Positions 26,801-36,479 of a stretch of DNA of 64,000 nt are shown one piece after another. Both the position numbers and the translations under genes were made by a program. The notes under the pieces are model-generated. The model saw only the letters and a program-made list of their open reading frames with translations. It was not told the DNA's origin and made no database searches. Source of the stretch: Aldrovandia affinis (taxonomy: Eukaryota; Chordata; Actinopteri; Notacanthiformes; Halosauridae); NCBI GenBank assembly GCA_029706075.1, contig JAINUG010000173.1:248001-312000 (forward strand). The letters run 5' to 3'. Every line of letters starts with the position of its first letter. Position 1 is the first letter of the stretch.

Positions 26801-29375
26801 GGAATGCTAATTGCCAAATGTTTAAATTTATGAAACCTTTTCATCTATGGTTGGTGATTGAGTTATTGTCAATTGTCTAATTGAAGGGTCCCATCTCTGT
26901 CTGTGTCTTCAATTTACAAATCAACCCATAGCTGATCTGAGTCAACCATTTAATTAAACTGACTGTGATTGTGTTTAATTGTGTGTGGGTGTCACTGGCT
27001 GAGCATAATAGCCTAAATGAGTTCATCTGAACCAATTTGGGCTATTTAAGCACAGGTGTGTAGTTGTTGAAAGTTCAATGTGATTATTAGTAATATGGGA
27101 GTCCTTGTTTTAGTGGTTTGGCTGTTGGTTTAAATAAATAGTTTATTTTTTGTGAAAAGGTTCCTTCTCTGGTTATGGGTGGTGCGTCGGCCAGCAAACT
27201 CACAACCAGGAAAAACAATTGACCTTTCCAAAGAAATAACCAGGAAACTGGTTCTGATAGCGAGCGTCTAATCTAACATTGAGCACTGGGAGAATATGCT
27301 GTATGCTATGCCTTTGATAAATTCCCAGTGCATGAAGGCCACAACATTTCTGACTTTCATTAGTGGCCATCCTAGCCAACTGTGTTACTACTCCATAGTA
27401 CAGTATGCCTGTACCATCATTTGACAAAGGTGTGGATTAAAATGATTTCAGAATATGCCATTAGCTTTGCCAAGCGATGGTGCCAATCTGTTTAAGGAAA
27501 GTAAATTAGGTCTGTCTACAAAAGGGTGATGCTGGTTGGGTTCATAGCAGAGGAAACAAGTATGTATCTATGAGAATAAGCATAATACTTCCAGGTTTTG
27601 AAAAGCTTTGGTAATAATTAAACATACCCCCAGAAATGGAAGTTTGATTGAAACAAAATGTCGCTGGTACTTTCACAACGCCACCCAATGTTAAAATGTG
27701 TCAAAAGATTTGATTTATTTGGAGTGACAACTCATTGTGGCCTGGTGTCAAACTATACGAGTAACGAGGTATTGTTCCCGAGCGAAGCTGCACGTTCTAC
27801 GCATACAAATGTGTACGTGCAGAGCTTTCCTTATGGAACTTCATGTGCACTGCACAATATAGATTTTATCCTGATTTGCCGATTACAAACGGAATAAACT
27901 ATGCATTGTACAGATGCGACAATACACTGATATTTGACAAGACAATATGTGGCGATATAAATATCAAATTGGTCTTATCATTGCAGTTGACGAGATTGGG
28001 CCATCAAATCAGTGCTAGCGCAAAGTCTAGAATTATATAATTATACATGGTGTGTATCATCCACTGCTCTAGAATAGCCTACAGTATGAAATCCGTATTT
28101 CACCAAACAATTACTATATGATACAGCTCTAACCTATGTTAATAAACACACAGTTATTGCAGCTCTTTATGTTGATGAAAGCACTAGCATTTATCTCAAA
28201 AATATACTGAAATATAATATATAATATAGGCTACTATTTGTACCTTGGCGCCCGCGAAAAATATACACGGCAGAGCCTTGACTTCGTGCTGGGCTTTATT
28301 TGTGTTTTAATTTACCACGCAATAGCCTATACCACGCACAAGTACGTCTCTCAAAGTGTTAATTCTACAGTAGTCTAATATACAAGTAATGATATTTAAA
28401 CATATTGTTACACATTACTATACGTTTGCGCTTACATTGCATTGTAGTAGGATATGTGGGGGTTTTTTGTTAGTTTTTTTCTTGTATTTTGGGAGAGTAA
28501 ATATTGAAAGCAACAACCCACAAACAATTCACGGCAGGCATTTTTACTGATCGACTTTCTTTATCTTCCCATCACGGTTTGTGTGTACATGTAGCTAATG
28601 GCAACCACTCTCGATTAATATCTCGATTAATTTCTCATAAATAAATTCAGCCTACGCAACATCACCTATACTACACCCACGTACACAAGCACTGATGTTT
28701 GAATAAACAGACAATATGCTATGCAACTCTGTAGTACAATCGATACCGTTTCCTGCTAAATATCCGGAACATGACCAGAATCTTAAAGATTACAACATTT
28801 TCATCTACAAGCGCATGGTTGATAGATAACAAGGCGGCATTGTGATTCTCAATAAATATGTAAACCTGTAAATCTGTAAATCTGTGGGGGGCGGGCCTGG
28901 TGGTTTTAATCAATACAAATAAAAACATGATTGTAAACAATGCGAACATTCCTTATTGCTTTAACTTACCACATAGCAGTTGCATCCAGGCGCACGTTTT
29001 GTAGACGGTGGCGGTGTTGCAGAAGAAGAAGAGGATGAAGCATGCGATGCAGCTCATGATTAGCACCATGGAGAGCAGCACGAAGAAGGAGGCCGCTTTG
29101 AAGGCGCTCGAGGGAATGGAGCTGAAATCAGCGAAGGTACCCTGGCAGGTGAGCTCCCGATTGGGATAACCGTTCCCCACGCAGTAATGGAACAAGCCGA
29201 AGTAGCCGGGCCGCGGCGTGCTCACGCTGTCCCCGATCCAGTAGGGTTGCATGAAGACTACAACGTTTATCATGGCGAAACATATGGTGAATATCGCCCA
29301 AAGTACGCCAATGGCGCGTGAGTTCCGCATGTAGTTGTCATGGTAAATTTTAGAGGCCTCTTGCGAGGGCAACAT
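2642..29375 (-). CDS. lhfpl4: LHFPL tetraspan protein 4-like, partial (exons 28970-29375 and 2642-2878)
   Basis: Two exons join in frame to about 214 residues. The start is the ATG at 29373-29375, beginning MLPSQEASK as in LHFPL4 rather than LHFPL3. Four hydrophobic spans are visible at about residues 22-42, 93-118, 122-146 and 172-196. The first extracellular loop has the claudin-like GLFHYC with Cys65 and Cys77. In mammals LHFPL4 (GARLH4) binds GABA-A receptors and neuroligin-2 and is needed for their clustering at inhibitory synapses; that role here is inferred from the family. Mammalian LHFPL4 is about 247 residues, so roughly 30 C-terminal residues are missing and probably lie beyond position 1. 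The intron from 2879 to 28969 is 26 kb and full of transposons. stmn3 lies upstream in the same orientation. A fish LHFPL3/4 paralogue with another name remains possible. Confidence 0.88.
3700..3950 (+). repeat. dispersed repeat, copy B
   Basis: 3842-3950 matches 12-130. The similarity cannot be followed further left because copy A is cut by the window edge, so the true element may be longer. Family unknown. Confidence 0.45.
4170..4400 (+). pseudogene. Tc1-like transposase C-terminal fragment
   Basis: Reads [20 protein letters not shown] and [10 protein letters not shown], the end of a Tc1-like DDE domain with [14 protein letters not shown] intact. The rest of the protein is absent. Confidence 0.8.
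4515..4952 (+). mobile_element. Tc1-like element, broken, with a terminal repeat
   Basis: 4530-4730 reads [13 protein letters not shown], stops, then [17 protein letters not shown]: the first catalytic Asp and the following block of a Tc1 transposase. 4918-4952 carries the end motif AAAACTTTTGACCGGTAGTA, a well-known fish Tc1 terminal repeat. A different Tc1 piece lies just to the left (4170-4400), so the locus is a pile-up. Confidence 0.75.
5270..5480 (+). pseudogene. LINE 3' end, C-terminal RT remnant and tail
   Basis: Translates to [15 protein letters not shown] then LLKKYLK, the WNSLP-type C-terminus of CR1/L2-group LINEs. It ends at 5457-5476 in a short tandem AACTA-type tail. Confidence 0.55.
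6290..6582 (+). repeat. SINE-like repeat, copy 1 of a shared-tail group
   Basis: Shares 6412-6480 (motif CCAGAACGTGGGTGGGCGAA) with the minus-strand copy at 51605-51910. Its 3' end (ATAGAGGGTAGAATTGGC, then TTTGGAGAAAATGGGG) matches 41068-41130. Long open frames here are chance products of the GC-rich body. Confidence 0.6.
6732..6906. repeat. near-perfect 85-bp palindrome with a 5-nt loop
   Basis: Left arm 6732-6815 and right arm 6821-6906 are reverse complements except for about two bases of length difference. The loop is ATTCC. The inner stem is GC-mixed (TTCAGTGACAGTGAAC) and the outer stem AT-rich. It could be a MITE or a hairpin RNA source. Confidence 0.85.
7330..7700. repeat. low-complexity AGCT/TAGC-rich stretch
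   Basis: Dense in overlapping TAGCTAGC and GCTAGCTAG words without a regular period. No gene is seen. A similar texture recurs at 53131-53520. Confidence 0.4.
8340..8432 (+). repeat. SINE/LINE 3' end with UnaL2-like stem-loop tail
   Basis: Contains CGCTCTGGATAAGAGCATCT then GCTAAATG and repeated TGTAA-type units. Eel UnaL2 and its partner SINE end in this conserved stem-loop and TGTAA repeat. What lies 5' of it (8130-8340) is not recognised. Confidence 0.65.
8574..9440 (+). pseudogene. Tc1-like transposase pseudogene
   Basis: Starts [20 protein letters not shown], continues [12 protein letters not shown], a helix-turn-helix of Tc1 type, then a stop. Further on [19 protein letters not shown] and QDNNPSIH correspond to the catalytic core and the D-N-D region. 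There are several stops and frameshifts, and no terminal repeats were found. Confidence 0.75.
9570..10500 (+). pseudogene. L1-like LINE, ORF1 relic
   Basis: The first part is rich in Lys and Glu with heptads ([20 protein letters not shown]), as in the L1 ORF1 coiled coil. After breaks comes [14 protein letters not shown], as in the L1 RNA-recognition domain. Frames are interrupted repeatedly. Matching ORF2 pieces follow downstream on the same strand. Confidence 0.6.
11145..14242 (+). pseudogene. L1-like LINE, ORF2 (reverse transcriptase) relic
   Basis: Pieces in order: a basic [17 protein letters not shown] segment (11145-11395); [22 protein letters not shown] entry motif (about 11925); LHPDQKAF-like block (about 12240); [13 protein letters not shown], with the catalytic FADD changed to YAGD (12650); [12 protein letters not shown], typical of L1 after the RT (13077); and a C-terminal segment to 14242. 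It is dead many times over. Confidence 0.7.
11400..11885. other. unidentified insertion inside the L1 relic
   Basis: L1-like translation stops at about 11395 and resumes at about 11890. The intervening ~490 bp has no coding similarity I recognise and no terminal repeats I could establish. Confidence 0.35.
14504..14684. mobile_element. nested palindromic MITE-like element
   Basis: The outer arms, 14504-14532 and 14656-14684, are a perfect 29-bp inverted repeat. Inside, 14530-14561 and 14582-14613 pair over 32 bp with one mismatch, and within that loop CAGCGTT pairs with AACGCTG. It is 181 bp in all, with no coding capacity. Ends do not match a family I can name. Confidence 0.75.
14985..15455. 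repeat. diverged tandem duplication, period about 234 bp
   Basis: TTTTGTGTTTGACAGCATTA at about 15017 recurs with changes about 234 bp later (near 15251). The following blocks (AACTTCAACGATGAAC / AACTTCACTGTTGAAA) keep the same spacing. Two copies; non-coding. Confidence 0.6.
15555..16345 (+). pseudogene. endogenous retrovirus pol remnant (RNase H and integrase ends)
   Basis: The first part resembles the C-terminal half of a retroviral RNase H ([20 protein letters not shown]). It is followed by an integrase N-terminal zinc-region remnant ([13 protein letters not shown], about 15930). The integrase catalytic core is absent. 16150-16340 is an integrase C-terminal domain of gammaretrovirus-like type ([20 protein letters not shown]). 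gag, protease, RT and the 5' LTR are missing, so this is a non-functional, 5'-truncated old copy in the lhfpl4 intron, antisense to the gene. Confidence 0.75.
16301..17340 (+). pseudogene. endogenous retrovirus env remnant
   Basis: It overlaps the end of pol, as env does in simple retroviruses. A hydrophobic segment (about 16405-16470) sits near the N-terminus. Further on there is a Cys motif NCWIC within a surface-subunit-like region (16845-16860), then another frame with [20 protein letters not shown], transmembrane-subunit-like, at about 17205-17265. At least two frame changes and stops break it. A fusion peptide and a complete transmembrane subunit are not seen. Function is excluded by the breaks. 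Confidence 0.55.
17437..18017 (+). mobile_element. 3' LTR of the truncated endogenous retrovirus
   Basis: A polypurine tract AAAAGGGAGGAG (17425-17436) directly precedes TGTAATGGAAA. The end, TTTCCACAACA at 18017, is its imperfect inverted repeat. The length of 581 bp and TG...CA ends fit an LTR. A TATA-like GATATATACT lies at about 17866. There is no second LTR in the window. Confidence 0.7.
18763..18874. repeat. perfect 32-bp inverted repeat, 48-bp spacer
   Basis: 18763-18794 and 18843-18874 are exact reverse complements. The motif includes AATAATGAAAATAGCAAAAG. It may be the core of a small hairpin MITE. Confidence 0.75.
19535..19755. repeat. imperfect (CA)n microsatellite with ACAT/ACAA variants
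   Basis: About 220 bp of CACACA interrupted by TACATA and AAAC units. The open frames across it are artefacts of the repeat. Confidence 0.9.
19756..21236. other. no gene or clear element seen
   Basis: Intronic sequence of lhfpl4. The only structure noted is three short GGCACAACTGGCACAGC-like units at about 20450-20480. Confidence 0.5.
21237..21795. mobile_element. possible non-autonomous DNA element
   Basis: Begins with GTTGTGG near 21238 and ends with CCACAAC near 21786, a 7-bp inverted end. The inside is AC-rich and non-coding. The boundaries rest on this short match only. Confidence 0.3.
21849..21995 (+). mobile_element. 5'-truncated L2-type LINE, 3' UTR only
   Basis: Matches the 3' end of the LINE at 36480-39722 in order: CTAACCTTTTCC, TGTTACAGGTATG, ATGATGTCTAT, then ACTCTGGATAAGAGCATCTG. 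This shows that the UnaL2-like tail belongs to that LINE family. Confidence 0.7.
22045..23680. mobile_element. fold-back Tc1-like element (742-bp inverted arms)
   Basis: The left arm 22045-22786 and right arm 22937 to about 23680 are reverse complements at about 99% by eye, with eight or so substitutions and single-base indels. Each arm begins at its outer end with the Tc1-type terminal repeat CAGTGGGTTCGGAAAGTATT, flanked by TA. Each arm encodes the N-terminal DNA-binding part of a Tc1 transposase ([28 protein letters not shown]). The 150-bp spacer continues the right-arm transposase on the minus strand toward its first catalytic region. The C-terminal catalytic half is absent, so there is no active transposase. 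It could still be moved in trans. Confidence 0.85.
24126..24215 (+). repeat. tRNA-derived SINE head with an intact cloverleaf
   Basis: 24126-24200 folds as a tRNA: acceptor GGTTCTG with TAGGACC (one G-U at each of two positions), D stem GCTC/GAGC, anticodon loop TTGGCAA (anticodon GGC), and T stem GTGGG/CCCAC with loop TTCAATT. The same head, in a degenerate copy, leads the SINE at 50137-50281. It sits inside a LINE and is followed by a SINE-like remnant, so I call it a SINE rather than a tRNA gene. Confidence 0.65.
26195..26223. repeat. 12-bp hairpin
   Basis: CTCCTCGTGGAT and ATCCACGAGGAG are separated by 5 nt. It lies in the 5' part of the minus-strand LINE relic. Confidence 0.5.
26730..27243. 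mobile_element. 470-bp insertion between 22-bp direct repeats
   Basis: 26730-26751 and 27222-27243 are the same 22 bp (core CTTTCCAAAGAAATAACCAG). The enclosed sequence is non-coding, with GGGCTATTTAAGC (TATA-like, about 27038) and AAATAAATAG (about 27132). The family is unknown. The duplication looks like a target site. Confidence 0.5.
27244..28969. other. lhfpl4 intron 1, upstream end; no element recognised
   Basis: AT-rich and mostly unique-looking. The weak open frames at 27658-28040 match nothing I know and have no conserved motif. Confidence 0.45.
28970..29375 (-). CDS. lhfpl4: lhfpl4 coding exon 1
   Basis: The exon is 406 nt, 135 codons plus one base. It encodes the N-terminus, the first two membrane spans, the first extracellular loop and the start of span three (AWMQLLC). 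The donor is a strong GTAAGT read on the minus strand at 28969-28964. The phase-1 end pairs with exon 2 to give [13 protein letters not shown], which matches family length with no gap. GC content is well above that of the surrounding intron, as expected for a conserved exon near a promoter. Confidence 0.92.
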
Positions 29376-30117
<742 letters not shown>

Positions 30118-30934
30118 GCACACAGGGAATGTTCAGGACTATTGATGACAGCGTTCTCGCGTGGGGCACAATGCAGCATTTGCATGATAATGTGCTGCCA
30201 ATCAAGTTTAACACAGCTACCCATACAATTATTTAATAAATGATTATCCCTGTCCCAACACACATGCATGGACGCATGCACAGACAGATCGCCATTCAAT
30301 CAATTTCATTCCCAATGTCCATTCAATTGTCATGTAAATTTAAACAATTGTGTAGGTATAGCTAAATTAATTGTTGACCGTGATAATGACTGTCCGTTTG
30401 ATTTATTAATTGACCTACAGCTGGTATCAGTGAAGTGAAAATGTGGACACCTGGTCATTGAAACTAAAACATTCATGGAAAATGGCAAAGACAAAGCAAA
30501 TGGTAATGAGCCAAACCTGCATTGTGCAACATTAATTATACAAGAGATTGGTTGGAATGAAAACCAGCATACACGGTGGTACTCCAGGACTAAGTTTGAG
30601 GACCATTGCATTAGGAACAAGAGCGGTAGACCTTGTACAATGGGTGCTGTATCGTACCCTTTCTAATACATAATAAATACAAGCCATTGAGGTCAATAAA
30701 ATTATCTTGTAGTGTATCAATCACATGAGCCATAAGCTTGACTATATTAGCGATATGATTACAATGCTCACTGTGCAGCTGCATAGGTAGCTACCTGACA
30801 CATGAGACCATGGGTGCCTATTAAATCTATGGTAACCTCATTGTGTTTTGTCCTTAGTTTTGAGACATTATTGCAGGGAAGTTTTGTCATCACATGCTTG
30901 ATAGTCAACCCCTTTATTGATGTATTTATGTACA

Positions 30935-31802
30935 GGGGGTATAATAAGTATTCACCCCCTTAGGTATTTTTCACATTTTATTTTTTACTTCATGAAATCA
31001 CAATGGATTTAAATGTTGTTTTTTGCCACTGATCAACACACATACTCTGTAATGTCCAATAAAAAAAACTACTCTTTTTGTTAATGAATTACATATACAA
31101 TAATTGATTACATAAGTATTCACCCTCCTTGACTTAATACTTGGGGTAGGTCTGTGCTTTGACTGGGCCGACTCCAGGACATAGATTTTTTTTTTTAAAC
31201 CACTCCAATGTGGCTTTTGCTGTATGCTTTGGGTCACTGTTCTGCTGGAATATAAATATTCTCCCAAGTCCCTTGTTCCCTGGTGACTTGCAGACTGTAG
31301 CAGGTTTTCCTCCAAGATTTGTTTATATGTTGCTCCATGCATTTTTCCCTCTATTTTGAAGTTTTCCAGCCCCTGAAGTAGAGAAGCATCCCCATAGCAT
31401 TAAGCTTCCACCACTGTTTCACAGTAGGGATAGTGTTCTTGGGATGTGCAAGAAGGGCACTTGGTAGGGAGGTTTAATTTTGGAGGATGGTCTATTCTAG
31501 GCATATTCACAGTTGTGCCATATTCTGTCAATTTCTTCATGATGGACTTAATGGTGTTCCAGGAGATTATTCAAAGTCTTTGAACTTGTCTTATATCTCT
31601 CCCTTGACTGGTGATTTTTTATTTGTAATTAATGAACAAAAAGCTTTAGAGTAGTTTTTTTATTTGACATTATAGAGTATTTTGTGTTGATCAGTGCCAA
31701 GAACTGGGCAATCCCAATTAAATCAATTTTGATTTAATGAAGTAAGAAAATAAAATGTGAAAAATGCCAAAGGCAGTGAATACTTTTTATGCCCACTCTA
31801 TG
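30935..31802 (-). mobile_element. Tc1-like element, internally deleted and decayed
   Basis: The ends are inverted over more than 100 bp with drift: AAGTATTCACCCCCTTAGG near 30950 pairs with the end near 31780, and the inner blocks (CACTGATCAACACA) also correspond. The minus strand codes broken Tc1 pieces ([19 protein letters not shown], about 31340). About half of a normal 1.6-kb element is missing. Confidence 0.7.
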
Positions 31803-31840
31803 TATGTATTGTATTTATGGGCTTCAACATTTCTTGCCTC

Positions 31841-31877
31841 TGCATGTGCCTTGTTCAGTTTCAACAAGGCACATGCA
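31841..31877. repeat. perfect 15-bp hairpin, 7-nt loop
   Basis: TGCATGTGCCTTGTT and AACAAGGCACATGCA flank CAGTTTC. The stem is shorter than a usual microRNA precursor. Confidence 0.6.
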
Positions 31878-31928
31878 AAGGGTTCTTTAGTGATGTACCC
31901 AGAGGCTAAAATGGAATTCATTTTCACA

Positions 31929-31977
31929 TAATTTGCATTTCAATCCAAAACCAATTTGCATTTCAATCCAAAACCAT
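31929..31977. repeat. tandem duplication of about 24 bp
   Basis: AATTTGCATTTCAATCCAAA occurs twice in a row. Confidence 0.7.
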
Positions 31978-32094
31978 GTAACCAAGGCTTAATGCCAAAT
32001 GGAAGATAAAAGAAAATGTGTTATGCATTTTAGATTTAGTGTGTGCTCAGTAAAACATAAGGGGCTCTAGTTTTGTTGTTAAAGGGCAATGCAG

Positions 32095-32387
32095 AGAGTA
32101 GTGGTAATCTAGGACCGAGATGTCCACCTTGGACTGACCATGACATGGTCTTTTTTGGACATGCCCTGTGCCGGCCAGAAGAGGATGGGCTCCGCCCCTT
32201 TTTAGTCTGGTTCCTCCCAAGGTTTCTCCCTACCAAGGGAGTTTTTCCTTGCCACTGTTGCCTTTAGGCTTGCTTTTGGGGGGGTCTAGGCCTGGGTTCC
32301 CTCTCTGTTAAGCGTTTTGTGACAATTCTATTGTGAAAAGCGCTATACAAATAAATTTGATTTGATTTGATTTGATGTATTAACATA
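32095..32387 (+). mobile_element. LINE 3' UTR and tail, common fish type
   Basis: GGTTCCTCCCAAGGTTTCT, GGGAGTTTTTCCTTGCCAC and AAAAGCGCTATACAAATAAA, followed by repeated TTGAT units, are the 3' end of a LINE family widespread in fish. No coding part is left. Confidence 0.65.
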
Positions 32388-32399
32388 AGAATACATAAT

Positions 32400-32960
32400 G
32401 ATGAGAACGGGCCGTTCAGCCTATCTAGGCTCGTCATGTCCTCATCTAAAGAGTATCTAGTACTGCATCTAGCCTGGACTTGAATAGCCCAAGTGTTTCT
32501 GCCTCTACTAACAGACCTGGCAAGCTGTTCCAGGCATTGACAACTCTCTGTGTAAAGAAAAACCTCCTAATATCTGTGCGGAATTTGCCTTTAACTAATT
32601 TCCACCTGTGGCCTCTTGTTCTGCTGACCCCACTTATCTTAAAGAATCTTTGGTATTTCACTTTGTTAATCCCTTTTAGGAATTAAAAAACCTCAATCAA
32701 ATCCTCCCTAAGTCTCTGTTTGCTAAGCTTAAATAGATATCTATATCTTTCTTGTAGTGCGGTGCCCAGAACTGCACACAGTATTCTAAGTGAGGTCTGA
32801 CAAAAGCATTATATAACATTAATATAACCCCCTTTGATTTATGCTCAATACTTTTTGCTATGTATCCCAGCATCCTGTTGGCTTTTTGCTGTAGCACACT
32901 GCTTTGATGCAGATAGACTTTGATCAAATTCCTAAGTCTTTTTCAAATTGAACAACTACT
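32400..32960 (-). pseudogene. CR1-type LINE, C-terminal fragment
   Basis: The minus strand reads NAFVRPHLEYCVQFWAPHYK, then after a gap GVSRTRGHRWKLVKGKFRTD and RRVVNAWNSLPGL-like sequence ending near 32446. These blocks mark the C-terminus of CR1-like LINEs of fish and reptiles. The section between is deleted. Confidence 0.75.
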
Positions 32961-33295
32961 AACTTTTCTCCTCCCATAAAATACTCCTGTCTAAGGCATG
33001 TCCTTGTCCATTTCGGTAGTTTTGTGACAAGAAATTGTAGTGCACCTGCAGCACAGTTTTAAAGGTGGTTGGTTTAAGTAGAATAAATTACCTGTGGGTG
33101 TGGTGAGGGGTTTTCCCTTTAATTTCTTTGACATAGCGAACTGGCAATTTAATCATGTCTAATGAAGAACAAGTACCATGGCTTGCAAAAAGCAACTAAT
33201 GAGACTTGCTGTCACTACAATAATGTGGAGTGCATAATTGGAGAGTGTATCATTCTGTAATACTAAACTAAATTAAACTAATGTGCACCATCTCC

Positions 33296-33321
33296 TACTG
33301 AGAAAAACGCTTTTCTCAGTA
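33296..33321. repeat. 11-bp hairpin, 4-nt loop
   Basis: TACTGAGAAAA pairs with TTTTCTCAGTA around ACGC. Nothing else of note lies within 33000-33850. Confidence 0.5.
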
Positions 33322-33859
33322 TGAAACTGATATAGTACGGGAGGAGGAACAGGACGTGTGGAGCAAGTTAGTTTAGTTTATGTATTTTCATCAAAGCCGC
33401 ATATACTAAAACATGTTTATTAACAATATTAACTACATTTCATTGATGCAGTTGTGTGATGCTCTGCATAGGGTGACCAGAGGTCCCACATTTTGACTCA
33501 GTGTCCCATATAATAAAAAATATCCATTACTATGTTATTCTTTTATTAAGCAATATCCATTACCCTCTGCTCAACAATATTATAAATAATGTTCAGTATT
33601 CTCTCACTGTTATTTTACTAGTACCACATTTTAAATACAGTACAAGCTTTTACAGATATAAAATAGTCATATGGATATAAAAATATTGTAAACAGATGAG
33701 GCAAAAACCGTAAACCTATACACTGATCATTATTCAACACTGGTTCCATTTACTTTCCTTGATTAATTATCAAACAATTAAGGCACTGAACAATCAATAC
33801 CAATAGGTATAATGGTTAGAAGTAATTATTTATTGTGATCTACCCCCATCAAAGTATAA

Positions 33860-34600
33860 CGCTAACTTTGTGAAGGAATTTGCTGAATTCTCTATTGTAT
33901 CTACTGCATATAACTTTGATAATCCTTCAGATTCTAAGGCAATGGATTTTATCAGCCTGCTACTGTCTTTTGATTGTATCTAGCATACACTGAATTTGGT
34001 TATTACCAGAGGTATAAACAAAAATGTTTCCTCTATCCTTGATGTCACTATTTCTGATCACTTCTGTGCATTCTTTGAGGTAATGCTGACTTTTGATCAA
34101 GTAAACACAGAACATGTAATCCAAAGGTGTTACCTAAACTCTGAGACTGTTGAAAAGAGAATTTTGTAACTGTTTTATCTGTATCCATCTTGTTCTACTG
34201 TGACGATTTTGAGAATTACTTTAATTCCAAACTCATAAAAATCCTTAATATTGTTGCCCCAAGTAAAAAAGGTGTCCACCAAACAAAGTCCATGCAGAAA
34301 TGGAGAAGCAATTAAGCATTTGAATAGGAACATTTGTAAAGAAGAAGAAATCAATGGAAAAAGACAAAGCTTCATCTACATTTAGAGCGCTAAAGAAAGC
34401 TAGGCAGTCTTTCTTTACTGGAACAATCACAGATCATAGAGACATTCTAGGAACTCTGTTTTCTATAATTGACAGGCTCTTGAATTCAGCTTCCACTGTG
34501 GTGTCTATCTCTGATGCCTCTCTGTCTAAGTGTGAGAAGTTTTCAGATCATTTTCAAGGCAAGGTTTGGTTCAATACAGTTAGGTCTGGAATTTTTGAGA
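33860..34600 (+). pseudogene. L2/Rex-type LINE endonuclease-side relic
   Basis: Broken frames contain FISLLLSFDCI, LNLVITRGI and DVTISDHFCAFFEV, the end of an L2-group endonuclease, then an Ala/Ser-rich linker with ALKKARQSFFTG and FSDHFQGKV. There are multiple stops. Confidence 0.5.
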
Positions 34601-34616
34601 CCCTTGATATCATGAA

Positions 34617-34870
34617 CTCCAGAAAGTACCAAGACATTTTGGCCAAAAACCTGGTTCCCCCCTGCCAGGAAGCTGAAACCTAACAACAAATGTATTTTTA
34701 AGCAAGACAATTATCTAGAGCATACCTCAAAATCAAAAAATGGTTAACTGACCACAAAATGACTCTATTGCAAAGGCCATTTCAGTCTCCAGACTTGAAC
34801 CCAATCAAAAATTTGTGGTTTGAATTGAAGAGGGGAGTATACAAGCACAGACTGAAGGATCCAACATAGT
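34617..34870 (+). pseudogene. Tc1-like transposase C-terminal relic
   Basis: SRKYQDILAKNLVP, a shifted KQDN-like block, then WLTDHKMTLLQRPFQSPDLN and PIKNLWFELKR. This is the second half of a Tc1 transposase, joined directly to the LINE relic on its left. Confidence 0.75.
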
Positions 34871-34904
34871 TTCATAGGGAATGCTATGTCACCATCCATA
34901 TAAT

Positions 34905-35105
34905 ACAGGTAACTACCAAAATAAAGGAAACACCAACATAAAGTGTTATAATAGGGCGTTGGGCTGTCACAAGCCATTAGAACAGCTTCAATGCGTTTTG
35001 GCATAGATTCTACAAGCGATGCAACACCATGAGAAATTCCATCATTTGGCATTTTGTTGATGGTGGTGGAAAATGCTGTCTAAGGCGTCACTCCACTGTC
35101 TTTAT
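34905..35105 (-). mobile_element. Tc1-like element end, second family
   Basis: AAAATAAAGGAAACACCAAC, ATAGGGCGTTGGGC and CAGCTTCAATGCGTTTTGGC recur at 40109-40160 or 42525-42620. They belong to one Tc1-like family whose transposase start is seen on the minus strand at 40031-40430. Confidence 0.55.
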
Positions 35106-35149
35106 AATATATAATATTTAATGGATCACTTGACCTTAATACGAGGTGC

Positions 35150-36110
35150 TACCGAAAAGAGTTTGCTTTGTTTTCACAATGTTCTGGACTACAAATGGCC
35201 TGGGCTCAGTCAAAATACTGGGGAAGCAGTAGGAGGCAACAATACTTTATCTCTTCTCTGAGCTCGAAGTGACCAGAAAACTGGGAACCTATACTGCATT
35301 GCAGCAGGCAACAGAGCCAGATTCCCTTCAAGCCCCCTCTCCTGATGATGTGTCACTCCTGAATGAGTGAGAAACAGCAGAACTCCATAGCACCAGATTC
35401 AGCCGTATCATGGTACGAAGGACACAAGACAGGTTGGTGAATGTACAAGCCACAGGGTGGAAAGGGATGACATATGGGGAATGAGTAGGGACTGGAATGA
35501 TCAGGGATATACATTAGCTTTCAAACAATAATCCATACATTTATTAAAAGGTATTTACAGGAGAGAGGTTAACAAGCTTCAAGTCTGAGTTCCACTTCAA
35601 GCTCAACACTCTTGCACAGCTTCACATCGTACAGATTTTTTTGCTCCTACATCATACGACCATTATAGTAAAAAGAGAAAAAAAAATGGCTGAAGCAATT
35701 CTTGCACATGCACAAATACATCTTATCAGTAAATATTTGGAACACAGTTACAATGGTAGTGATGGCAGGACTTTTTATTTTAAAATGCTCATGTTGATGT
35801 GACATTTATCGTGTGTGGTTGTGCTTCAGTCTAGGATAGTTAGCTAATAAGAACTTCTTTCAATACCTATTCATTCCAAACCTTGCATTCATGTTTTAAA
35901 AATGTGGTCACTAATCACTATCATTAGTCTCAATCTGACAATAAAATGCTGGCAATGTTATTTTAATGTCATACTTTGAAAAGCCCTAAAGCATATCTTT
36001 CTCATAAACAGTACACAAAGTGGCATTTATATTTTCATATCAATATACAGTCCATCACACAGAGTTATTAATAAAGCGGTGGTATTTTCAGAATTTGTGG
36101 CAATATCTGT
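35150..36110. other. intergenic, nothing recognised
   Basis: Spacer between lhfpl4 and stmn3 with no convincing coding frame or named repeat. Confidence 0.5.
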
Positions 36111-36479
36111 GGCAGAATGTGTGCATTCGATCACGGTAAGAGTAATCGTTGCGTTCTAGTAAGTGTTGGTTACCCGGCGTTAGACTTTGTGTGTAGTTTT
36201 CACCTGTTGCAGTAGCAGCTCTCGGTACTTTGTTAGCTTAATTAGTAGCTTGTTGCTTTTGTTCTACAGTTTATTAGATTTAGTTCTTAGAAGATTTAGT
36301 TCAAAGTTGATTTATACTTAGCGTTTCAATCGGTTTTGTTTTAACAGGCGTAGCACCCGTGTCTGTAGTTGATTAGTGGGACGAACCTGTGAGTTGGTAA
36401 TTAGTCTCTATTGTTGTCAGGGGGCATTCGCTATATATAAGCAACCATAGTTATGGATAGCGGCAGCTTTTCGCGGCAG

